Of a stretch of 13,813 nt of DNA, positions 1 through 6,440 are shown in pieces. Location of the stretch: positions 1 to 13,813 of the forward strand of contig JASBSH010000195.1 of assembly GCA_030149025.1 (NCBI GenBank). The letters run 5' to 3'. Each line of letters begins with the position of its first letter. Position 1 is the stretch's first letter. Origin of the DNA: Actinomycetales bacterium (GTDB lineage Bacteria; Actinomycetota; Actinomycetes; Actinomycetales; BWSM-131). The notes below the pieces were generated by a model. It was not told the DNA's origin, ran no database searches, and saw only the letters and a list, made by a program, of their open reading frames with translations. Made by a program: the position numbers and the translations under genes.

Positions 1-166
1 GACTGGGCGCGGTTGGCTCGTTCTTGCGACAGCTGGCGCAACACGGTGGCGTTGCAGGCGACCTCGAGCCAGTCGGTCGCTGAGGTGGCACACTCCGCCG
101 GTCATCGGCGTGCTTACCGCCGCGCTTACCCGGTCGCCGCGGGCACAATAGTAGGGACCGACCCAG
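1..166. other. Left-edge stretch with no gene I can support
   Basis: These bases lie downstream of the patatin gene, which ends at 167 on the minus strand. Two partial readings are possible. One is a plus-strand frame ending at the TGA at 81-83 (tail ..LRQLAQHGGVAGDLEPVGR), which would be the 3' end of a convergent gene. The other is a minus-strand frame reading ..DWLEVACNATVLRQLSQ.. toward position 1, open only after a stop near 100, with a possible GTG at 44. Neither has a ribosome binding site or a family I recognise. A degenerate pair of about 11 bases (CGTGCTTACCG / CGCGCTTACCC) sits near 108-130. No convincing terminator is seen. Confidence 0.3.
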
Positions 167-2581
167 TCAGACCGTTCGCGCCGGGAGCGACGCAGCGAGC
201 TGGTCCACCTGACGCTGCAGGTCAGCCCGGAGCGATGAGATTCGTTGCAAATCCTGCTCACCGGCCAGGACGGCGCGCAGCGCCTGCACCAGCTGCTCAC
301 CTCCGGCACGCAGCAACGCGACCCGCGCCGGCTCATGGGTCATCTCCCCATGCGGCTCGGCCTGGGTGGCCACGTGCCCTTCGTGCAGCGTCCTCAGGAC
401 GAGCTCGGCGCCGTCCAGCCGTCCCCAGAGGTAGTCGTTCTCGCGCCAGGCGGCGTCGAGGAACCCCCCGAAGTGTTGCAGGGTCACGCCTTTCAGCTTG
501 CCGCCCGCCGGCGTCGGCAGCGCCGACGCCGTGAGCGGGCTGAACTGGGAGATGCCTATCGGGGTGAACTGCGGGAGCTCGGAGAAGGCGATCGTAGGGA
601 AGATCAACCCGTCCCAGAGGGGGAAGCCCAGGTACCGGCCCAGCAGCTCCATCCGCGGGGCCGGGCTCCAGCCCTTGGTCCGTTCCTCGAACACCTTCCA
701 CAGTGAGGTGCTGCCGTCGCCGAGCGCCTGCACGAGTGCTTCCCGGTACAGGTCGAACAGCCGCTGGATGTCCGTCTCATGTGCCGCCGCGAAGTCCTCG
801 GGGTGGTCGAACAAGTGAACGTCGAGCGAGCTGGGGGAGAGGAACTCGACCGCCTCGTGCGGCACCTCCGCCACGACACGCCGTGGTGTCGCGTAGAGCT
901 CCTCGAGCATCGCCCACGCCTGCCGCTTCAAGGCGTTCACCTCGGCTCTCGGCGGCAGGGACGCCTCGCCGCTGCCGTCCGGTGCCCGGTACAGGGAGTT
1001 CACACCGGCGAGCAGGAACATCATGCGCCGCTCTCGATAGGGCACGTCGACCGGTCCGAGCATCGGCAGCAGCTTCTCGGGATCGCGGTCGTTCCACTCC
1101 GGCCGGGAGCGCGCCCATGCGCTGATCGCGGCGCGCACGAACGTCGCCCGGCTCGAGTCGGGCGGGAACGTGAAACGCGCGGCGATCTCGTCAGCCAGCC
1201 TTCGTCCGGCCGCCTCTACCTTCAGGCGCTGGTAGGTGCCCCATGCCGGCCCGAGGACCGTCTGCGCCCGCACGTGCATCGCGTCGGACACCTGCTGCAC
1301 GTGCTCCTTCGAGTCGACCTTCTCCATGCCGATGCCGCAGGCGTCCAGCGCCTTTCGTATCTCGGCGAGCACGTCCGTCATCTGGTTCTGGGCGATCGAA
1401 CCGACCTCGGCGATCCTCATGTTCAGATCGCGAAGCTTCAGCAGCTCCAGGAGGATCGGGTGGCTGCCGCGCACCCCGATAACCGTGCGCCACAAACCGC
1501 TCAGCCACCCCTCCCGCTTCGCAGGCGCGGGTGTGTCCTCGCCGGTCTCACCGGCGGCGAGGGGGGTGCGCGGATCCGGCTGAATGTAGACCACCCGTCT
1601 CAGCACCTCCGTCTGGGCAGGCCGCTGCCGGATCGCGTCGATGACGAGGTCGAACGGCGCGTTGTCGAGCACGCCGCCGTCCACGAGCCAGGCGTCCTCC
1701 GCCCGCAGACCGTTCTCGTCGTACTGGAACCGGAACAGGTCCGGTCGGCCACGCACCGCCGTCCCCGTCTCCTCGACGAAGGACTTGAGACTGACCGGTG
1801 CGAAGGCACCGGGGAAGGAGGAGGTGGCGCGGGCCGAGAACGCAAGCGCAGCAGTCCCTTCCGGTCCGAACAGTGCCATGTCGTCGCGTCTGGCGCGGAA
1901 CTCGAGCACCTGCGCGTGGTACCTGTCGCGCTGGCTCGCGCCGCCCACCCCGGACGGGACGAGCACCTCGAACCCGTGCATGTCCGTCGCGGTGACGTAG
2001 AGCTCCAGCGCACCGCCGGGTGGGATCAGCGTCGCGTCCGGGGCGGCCGAGTCGTCCATGTCGCGCAGCGCCGCGAGGAGGAGCCGGGACAGCTGCTCAC
2101 CGCGCAGGGGAGAGGTCGGCTGATTGAGCATGAGGACCTGCCGGACGGCGGCAAGCACGGCTCGCGTACGCACCCCGCCTATCGCTGGCGCCCGCAGAAG
2201 CTTCTTGAGGTCGCCCTCGTCGATCCACAGCCGCTTCAGCTGCTGCTGGGTTGCGTCACGAGCCAGGGCCTTGGCGAGGACGACGCCGTTGATCCCGCCT
2301 GCCGAGGTGCCCGAGATGATGTCGACGGTCACCGACAGGCGCCTGCCGGCCTTGGCGAGGGACCGCAGCGCCTCGAAGTAGGTGGCCTCGGTGTCGACGT
2401 CACTGTTCGGAGCGGCGTTCTGGGAGAAGGGGTTCGGTGCGTCCAGGTTCGCGAGCTCGTCGAAGCGGCGGGAGGCTCGGACGAGCTTGTGCAGCTCCTT
2501 CGTGACGCCGTGCATGTACACGGCCAGCGAGACCCCGCCGTAGCAGACGAGTGCCAGCCTGAGCTCCGTGACCTCGGCCAT
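167..2581 (-). CDS. Patatin-like lipid acyl hydrolase, long actinobacterial type
   Basis: This 804-residue protein is a probable serine lipid hydrolase (phospholipase A or lysophospholipase type) using the patatin Ser-Asp dyad. Visible features are a glycine-rich oxyanion segment YGGVSLAVYMHG (residues 14-25), the nucleophile elbow IISGTSAGG with Ser93, the conserved ATSSFPGAFAPV near 252-263, and the catalytic DGG at Asp301 in WLVDGGVLDNAPF. The patatin domain takes up roughly the first 330 residues. The remaining ~470 match no catalytic motif I know, but this length and layout fit the patatin-related proteins that carry a C-terminal DUF3376-type region. No signal peptide or membrane segment is evident, so a cytosolic or membrane-peripheral location is inferred. 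The start is the ATG at 2581, the natural N terminus just before the first beta strand (ELRLALVCYGG); the upstream Shine-Dalgarno is weak. It stands alone on the minus strand, 202 bases after marR. Substrate is unknown. Confidence 0.9.
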   Translation of the reverse strand: MAEVTELRLALVCYGGVSLAVYMHGVTKELHKLVRASRRFDELANLDAPNPFSQNAAPNSDVDTEATYFEALRSLAKAGRRLSVTVDIISGTSAGGINGVVLAKALARDATQQQLKRLWIDEGDLKKLLRAPAIGGVRTRAVLAAVRQVLMLNQPTSPLRGEQLSRLLLAALRDMDDSAAPDATLIPPGGALELYVTATDMHGFEVLVPSGVGGASQRDRYHAQVLEFRARRDDMALFGPEGTAALAFSARATSSFPGAFAPVSLKSFVEETGTAVRGRPDLFRFQYDENGLRAEDAWLVDGGVLDNAPFDLVIDAIRQRPAQTEVLRRVVYIQPDPRTPLAAGETGEDTPAPAKREGWLSGLWRTVIGVRGSHPILLELLKLRDLNMRIAEVGSIAQNQMTDVLAEIRKALDACGIGMEKVDSKEHVQQVSDAMHVRAQTVLGPAWGTYQRLKVEAAGRRLADEIAARFTFPPDSSRATFVRAAISAWARSRPEWNDRDPEKLLPMLGPVDVPYRERRMMFLLAGVNSLYRAPDGSGEASLPPRAEVNALKRQAWAMLEELYATPRRVVAEVPHEAVEFLSPSSLDVHLFDHPEDFAAAHETDIQRLFDLYREALVQALGDGSTSLWKVFEERTKGWSPAPRMELLGRYLGFPLWDGLIFPTIAFSELPQFTPIGISQFSPLTASALPTPAGGKLKGVTLQHFGGFLDAAWRENDYLWGRLDGAELVLRTLHEGHVATQAEPHGEMTHEPARVALLRAGGEQLVQALRAVLAGEQDLQRISSLRADLQRQVDQLAASLPARTV

Positions 2582-2664
2582 GCTCGAGGGTACGGCCCAT
2601 CTGCCGGATACGGCGCCAACCGCGCTTCGCTTGCTGTCGTGTCACTACTCGGTGGGCTGTCTTC

Positions 2665-2690
2665 GTCTCATTGGCTGCCCCCAATGAGAC
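2665..2690. promoter_or_regulatory. Perfect 10-bp inverted repeat between marR and the patatin gene
   Basis: GTCTCATTGG and CCAATGAGAC form a perfect inverted repeat separated by six bases (CTGCCC). It lies 93 bases after the marR stop and 83 bases before the patatin start, both on the minus strand. No T-tract follows on either side, so it may be a weak or Rho-assisted terminator of the marR operon, or a protein-binding site for the patatin promoter. The sequence alone does not decide. A smaller perfect palindrome (CCGCAG-TC-CTGCGG, 2739-2752) lies nearer to the marR stop. Confidence 0.45.
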
Positions 2691-2738
2691 CGACCGCACT
2701 CATCTGCTTGATATGCGGGTGCTGAAGCGCCGGCAGGC

Positions 2739-2752
2739 CCGCAGTCCTGCGG
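2739..2752. repeat. Short 6-bp-arm palindrome downstream of marR
   Basis: CCGCAG (2739-2744) and CTGCGG (2747-2752) are perfectly complementary with a two-base centre. The site begins 32 bases past the marR stop on the minus strand. The two-base loop is too tight for an RNA hairpin with the full stem. It could form a shortened stem in the 3' UTR or be a chance GC palindrome. Confidence 0.25.
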
Positions 2753-2783
2753 ACCCCGGGAAGCGGGACTATCTACGGTGCGG

Positions 2784-3263
2784 TCAGTTCTCCTCGGTTG
2801 TCTCGTTTTCGGCGTGCCGCGCGACGTTCTCCAGCACCGCCTCTGCGGCTTCTCGCATGGCCCGTGCCTGGGCGGGTGCCAGGGCGGCGAAGAACAGTTC
2901 GCGGACGCGAGCGACGTGGGTGGGGGCTGCGGCCCGGATGGCCCCGAGACCGGTCTCGGTGAGGCGGATGAGGGGGGCCCGTAGGTCATCGGTGCAGGCG
3001 TCGCGGCGGACGTAGCCTCGTTGCTCCATGCGCCGGATGTGGTGGGCCAGGCGGCTCTTCTCCCATTGCAGCTCGCATCGAAGCTCGCGCGCGCGAAGGA
3101 CCCGGTCCGGGGCCTCGGAGAGGATGGCCAGCACCTCGTAGTCCGAGATGGACATGTCGGAGTCGGTCTTGAGGGCCTGGGCCAGCGCGGCGGTCAGCTG
3201 GGCGTGCATCCGGAGGACGCTTCGCCACGTCCGGTGTTCGTCCTCGTTCAGCCAGTCACTCAT
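2784..3263 (-). CDS. MarR-family transcriptional regulator, likely local repressor
   Basis: This 159-residue winged helix-turn-helix regulator has normal MarR length. The N-terminal helices (WLNEDEHRTWRSVLRMHAQL) form the dimer interface. The DNA-binding part runs about residues 40-105: LSEAPDRVLRARELRCEL, the recognition helix QWEKSRLAHHIRRMEQRGYV, and the wing RDACTDDLRAPLIRLTETG. MarR proteins usually repress neighbouring genes by binding short palindromes as dimers and let go when a phenolic or oxidising ligand binds. Here it is the last gene of a three-gene operon, and matching palindromes lie upstream of the first gene, so autoregulation is inferred. I chose the ATG at 3263, which overlaps the LLM stop by 8 bases. 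A TTG at 3290 in the same frame has a good AGGAAG motif four bases upstream and would add nine residues (MPTLAEQAV), so it remains possible. Cys63 and Cys90 are the only cysteines; nothing shows that they sense redox state. Confidence 0.9.
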   Translation of the reverse strand: MSDWLNEDEHRTWRSVLRMHAQLTAALAQALKTDSDMSISDYEVLAILSEAPDRVLRARELRCELQWEKSRLAHHIRRMEQRGYVRRDACTDDLRAPLIRLTETGLGAIRAAAPTHVARVRELFFAALAPAQARAMREAAEAVLENVARHAENETTEEN

Positions 3264-4182
3264 GACGGCTTGTTCCGCGAGCGTCGGCAACGAGCTTCCT
3301 GACCGCGGGGGCGACCTCGGCGGCGAAGGTCTGGGTCACGGTGGTGTCGTCGGAGGCGAGGATGAAGCCGCTGGTTCCGTAGGTCAGGGCCACTTCGGTG
3401 AGCTCCTCGGCCCACTGGCTGGGCGGGCCTTGGAGGAAGCCCCTGCGCTGTGAGGTGAACTGACCGCCGATGTTGAGGAAGCGGCGGACGTCGCTCGGCT
3501 CGCGGCCCGCGGCGAGCGCGGACTCGTCGATGTGCCGGTTCATCTCGGTGAGCTCGGGCAGGCCGTTCTGGAGGTACTGCATCGACGGCAGCCAGCCGTC
3601 CGCGGCGCGACCGACCAGGCGCAAGATGCGGGGTTTGTAGGCGCCGACCCAGATGCCGATGGGGTGCGCCGGCGCGGGGCCGCGTTTGGCGCCGTGGACG
3701 TCGTAGTGCTTGCCACGCACGGACAGGACGCTGCGGTCGGTGGTGTCCCAGATCCCGCGGATGATCGCGATGGCCTCCTCCAGCGCCTTGATGGACTCCC
3801 CGGGGCTGCGCCGGGGGCCGCCCATGCCGGCGACGCCGTCCCAGAAGGCACCCGCGCCGATACCCAGCTCGATGCGGCCGCCGCTGAGCAGGTCGAGGGT
3901 GGCGGTGGCCCGGGCGAGCACGGCCGGGGGCCGGAGCGGGAGGTTGGTGACGTTCGCCGCCAGGTGGATCCGCTCGGTGCGGGCGGCGGCGTAGGCCAGC
4001 AGGGTCGAGGTGTCGTGGAAGCTCGACACGTAGGGGTGGTCCTGGAAGGTGACCAGGTCCAGCCCGGCGCGGTCGGCGACGACGGCCTGCTCGACCGCCT
4101 GGTGAACCGGGTGCGTCGTGGGGGTCACGAAGGTGCCGAAGAGCAGGTCGTGGCCGTAGTCGGTGTTCGTGTCGGAGTTCAT
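3256..4182 (-). CDS. LLM-class (luciferase-like) flavin-dependent oxidoreductase
   Basis: This 308-residue protein has the bacterial luciferase-like TIM-barrel fold, a family using reduced FMN or coenzyme F420. Hallmarks in order: the first strand DLLFGTFVTP (12-21), ADRAGLDLVTFQDHPY (36-51), TERIHLAANVTNLPLRPPAVLARATATLDLLSGGR split over about 69-103, the LGIGAGAFWDG loop (106-116), PIGIWVGAYKP (mid-protein) and RAADGWLPSM. The C-terminal part includes YGTSGFILASDD and a tail common in actinobacterial LLM proteins. The start is the ATG at 4182, whose ATGA overlaps the stop of the upstream LLM-FAD fusion by four bases, implying translational coupling. Its stop overlaps marR in turn. No flavin reductase is encoded nearby, so F420 or a reductase encoded elsewhere would be needed. 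Substrate is unknown. Compared with the LLM domain of its neighbour it keeps the larger active-site loops (DHPY, FWDG), so it may be the catalytic partner. Confidence 0.9.
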   Translation of the reverse strand: MNSDTNTDYGHDLLFGTFVTPTTHPVHQAVEQAVVADRAGLDLVTFQDHPYVSSFHDTSTLLAYAAARTERIHLAANVTNLPLRPPAVLARATATLDLLSGGRIELGIGAGAFWDGVAGMGGPRRSPGESIKALEEAIAIIRGIWDTTDRSVLSVRGKHYDVHGAKRGPAPAHPIGIWVGAYKPRILRLVGRAADGWLPSMQYLQNGLPELTEMNRHIDESALAAGREPSDVRRFLNIGGQFTSQRRGFLQGPPSQWAEELTEVALTYGTSGFILASDDTTVTQTFAAEVAPAVRKLVADARGTSRHE

Positions 4183-6371
4183 GAGGCATTCCTGGTGTGG
4201 TCGCGGGCGGGGGTGATGTTGAAGTTGTCCTGGAACAGGTTGTCGGGGTCCAGTTGCGCCTTGAGCCGCCGCAACCGGTCCAGGGTGGCCGACGGGAACG
4301 CGTCGGCGATCCGGTCCGGATTGCGGTCGCTCTCGAAGCTGAGGTAGAGGCCGTGGGATTGGCGGCGGACGGGCTCGAACCACCGGTCCAGCCGCTGGGC
4401 GTTGGCCCCCATTACGGCGAGGGCGAAGTTGGCGTCGCGATGCGCGTAGGCGGTGGCGTCCGGCGCGACGTCGGCCACGGCACCGCCGACGGTGCGGATC
4501 TGGTACCAGTGGGACGCGCCGCTGCGGATCAGGTCGGCCGATGCAGCGGCGAAGCCCGGGGTGATCTCGCGGGTGAATGCTGACCGTGAGACCGGTTCGC
4601 CGCGTCCGTTGTGCGGGGTCTCGGGGAACATGTTCATCACCGCCGCATACGGCGCGATCACGACCTGCTGCTGCATCAGCGGCGCGATCTCGGCGAACGG
4701 CTGGAGCTGACTGACGATCACGTCGGGGTCGGAGGAGTCGACCATCGCCATCAGCTGTGCGATGCCCTGGCCGAGGATCAGGAACGGCGTAGTCTCGCGT
4801 GGTGTGGTAACCGCGACACGGCCGAACGCCTCCAGGTACGCCGCCGGGTCGGGGGCGTGGAACGCGAGCTGGGCCCAGCCCACCTGGTCGATCTCGTCGA
4901 CGACGAACTCGAAGGCGACCGCGACACCGAAGTTCGCGCCGGCGCCGCGGGCTGCCCAGAACAGCTCGGTGTTCTCCGTCGCGCTGGCCCGCACGAGGGT
5001 GCCGTCGGCGAGCACCATCTCGACCGCGCGGAGGTGGTCGATGGTCAGGCCGTGCTTGCGGGCGAGGAACCCGATCCCTCCCGCGGTGGCGAGCCCGCCG
5101 ACGCCGACCCCGCCGTAGTCGCCGGAGCTGAGCGCCCAGCCGTGGGGCTGCAGCACCCTGGCGACGTCACGCCACCGGGCGCCTGCCCCGATGCGGACCA
5201 CCCGGGCCGCCTCGTCCAGCACGGTGATGGCATTGAGTGCGCCGACGTCGATGACCAGGCCGCCGTCATTGGTCGAGCGGCCGCTGATGCCGTGCCCGCC
5301 GCTGCGGATCCCGAGGGGCAGATGCATGTGCTCGCGCGCGAAGCCCACGGCACTTGCCACCTCCGCCGCGTTGCGCTGCCGCAGCACCAGACCGGGGTTG
5401 CCGCCCCGCAGATACGTGGAGCGCACCTTGCCAAACGCCGCATCGCCGGGCTCGACGGCGGTCGCCACCAGGTCGTCGGGGACGTGGTCGTAGGCGATGC
5501 CAGGTCGGCGCCGCGCTCGGACGTCGGCCCGACGCACCGGACGCGACGAGAGTGCACCCGGTGGCAGCGCGCGCTCGGCGCCTTCGCGGACGGCGGGAGC
5601 GACATCGTCGATGAACGTTCGCAACTGGGTGGCGTCCCCGGTCCGGACTCGGAGCACCACGGAGCTCACGCCGTGGTCCACCACCAGTGCGACCAAGGCG
5701 CTGACATCGGCCGCATCACCGCTGGTCAGCGTCACCGACCGTCGTACCTCACGCACGTCGCGGCCCGCGTCGATCGCGGCACGGTCCAGGACCGCGTTGA
5801 GCCCGGCGAGACCCTCGACGCCGACCTCGTCGAGGTCCGCGACCCACCCATCGGCGACCCGGCCGGCCAGCGCAGCGAGGGCTGTGTCCGCGCCATACAG
5901 CCAGAGCGGGACCTCGCGGTCCAGGGCAGGACCTGGCTCCGCGTCGGCAAGGCGGTGGTAGGTCCCGGCCGAGCTGACCCTGCTGCGGCTCGTGTCCTGC
6001 AGCGAGCGGATAACCGCGACAGCCTCCTCGACCACGCCGAGGTCCTCACCCGCCGACCCTGATCCGAGCACCAGCATCCCCCGACCACCCGACAGCAGCT
6101 GGAGACTCCCCGCTCCCCGGGCAACGACCGAAGCAGGTCGCGCCCTGGCGTCCAGCCGCGAGGCGGCGACCTGCACGGTCCTCGTCCGCGCGGCCGTCCA
6201 CGCGGCCAGGCTCAACGCATCGGCGCCGCCCTCGCCGACCTGATCAGGGAAGACCACCAGGTCGTAGCCGAGCTCCTCAGCAAGCACCGCCAGCGCTACC
6301 GCGTCACCCGGCGCGTCGGAACCACCGAGGACCTCGACACCGAATCGGATGCGATGGCCGTAGTTCGTCAC
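4179..6371 (-). CDS. Two-flavin fusion: LLM-like domain joined to BBE-type FAD-linked oxidoreductase
   Basis: This 730-residue protein has two flavoenzyme domains. Residues ~5-270 are luciferase-like: RIRFGVEVLGG, LGYDLVVFPDQVG (34-46), SGGRGMLVLGSGSAGEDLG (95-112), VPLWLYG, GRVADGWVADL (170-180), then HGVSSVVLRV. A short linker rich in Arg and Pro (~272-292) leads into a p-cresol methylhydroxylase/berberine-bridge-type oxidase. There, GIRSGGHGISGRS (354-366) carries the His360 that covalently binds FAD in this family. GDYGGVGVGGLATAGGIGF (417-435) is the second FAD loop, with Tyr419 where bicovalent members have Cys. WAARGAGANFGV follows, and the C-terminal LDPDNLFQDNFNI is the BBE signature. 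The start is the GTG at 6371, with GGAG eight bases upstream. There is no stop or frameshift between the domains, so this is one reading frame. Such enzymes commonly oxidise alcohols, sugars or phenolic natural products with O2; the substrate here is unknown. It is first in the operon with the free-standing LLM gene and marR. Confidence 0.88.
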   Translation of the reverse strand: MTNYGHRIRFGVEVLGGSDAPGDAVALAVLAEELGYDLVVFPDQVGEGGADALSLAAWTAARTRTVQVAASRLDARARPASVVARGAGSLQLLSGGRGMLVLGSGSAGEDLGVVEEAVAVIRSLQDTSRSRVSSAGTYHRLADAEPGPALDREVPLWLYGADTALAALAGRVADGWVADLDEVGVEGLAGLNAVLDRAAIDAGRDVREVRRSVTLTSGDAADVSALVALVVDHGVSSVVLRVRTGDATQLRTFIDDVAPAVREGAERALPPGALSSRPVRRADVRARRRPGIAYDHVPDDLVATAVEPGDAAFGKVRSTYLRGGNPGLVLRQRNAAEVASAVGFAREHMHLPLGIRSGGHGISGRSTNDGGLVIDVGALNAITVLDEAARVVRIGAGARWRDVARVLQPHGWALSSGDYGGVGVGGLATAGGIGFLARKHGLTIDHLRAVEMVLADGTLVRASATENTELFWAARGAGANFGVAVAFEFVVDEIDQVGWAQLAFHAPDPAAYLEAFGRVAVTTPRETTPFLILGQGIAQLMAMVDSSDPDVIVSQLQPFAEIAPLMQQQVVIAPYAAVMNMFPETPHNGRGEPVSRSAFTREITPGFAAASADLIRSGASHWYQIRTVGGAVADVAPDATAYAHRDANFALAVMGANAQRLDRWFEPVRRQSHGLYLSFESDRNPDRIADAFPSATLDRLRRLKAQLDPDNLFQDNFNITPARDHTRNAS

Positions 6372-6395
6372 AGCGGTACTCCATGGAGCCAGATT

Positions 6396-6409
6396 GTTGA
6401 CATGTCAAC
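6396..6409. promoter_or_regulatory. Candidate MarR operator O2 (perfect palindrome)
   Basis: GTTGACATGTCAAC is a perfect 14-base palindrome 25 bases upstream of the GTG of the LLM-FAD fusion gene. It shares the GTTGA-N4-TCAAC core with a second site whose centre is 25 bases further upstream. Size and symmetry fit a MarR dimer site. It would cover the predicted transcription start, a repressing position. Assignment to the MarR of this operon is inferred from proximity. Confidence 0.65.
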
Positions 6410-6410
6410 C

Positions 6411-6440
6411 ACAGTACAAGGTTGATGTATCAACCTACAA
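6411..6440 (-). promoter_or_regulatory. Candidate promoter of the LLM-FAD / LLM / marR operon
   Basis: On the minus strand, TTGTAG (6440-6435) and TACTGT (6416-6411) sit 18 bases apart and resemble -35 and -10 elements. Transcription would start near 6404 and give a leader of about 33 bases before the GTG at 6371. The region is AT-richer than its surroundings. The spacer is almost wholly occupied by one inverted repeat, and the start site lies in another. The element match is only moderate. Confidence 0.4.
6419..6436. promoter_or_regulatory. Candidate MarR operator O1 (8-bp arms)
   Basis: AGGTTGATGTATCAACCT has perfect 8-base arms around a two-base centre. It shares the half-sites GTTGA and TCAAC with the palindrome at 6396-6409. 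It lies between the candidate -35 and -10 elements, where bound repressor would block RNA polymerase. The two related sites in tandem suggest two dimers, about two and a half helical turns apart. Confidence 0.65.

Noticed and set aside
1..44. Start of a minus-strand gene running off the left edge (GTG at 44)
   Set aside because: There is no ribosome binding site, fewer than 15 codons are visible, and other frames are equally plausible by codon composition.
779..2725. 648-codon open frame on the plus strand
   Set aside because: It lies opposite the patatin gene, which has clear catalytic motifs. The plus product is rich in Arg, His, Val and Leu with no recognisable domain, the usual mirror of a high-GC coding strand.
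3532..4347. 271-codon open frame on the plus strand opposite the LLM oxidoreductase
   Set aside because: Composition is Gly/Val/Arg-heavy with no motif, and the minus strand encodes a well-supported LLM protein with overlapping neighbours.
4611..6062. 483-codon open frame on the plus strand opposite the LLM-FAD fusion
   Set aside because: It mirrors a confidently recognised flavoenzyme; the product has low-complexity Asp/His/Arg/Val composition and no domain.
6411..6440. Riboswitch or attenuator in the leader of the LLM-FAD operon
   Set aside because: The inverted repeats are short, symmetric and centred on the promoter, and the upstream one would not be transcribed; protein binding explains them better.
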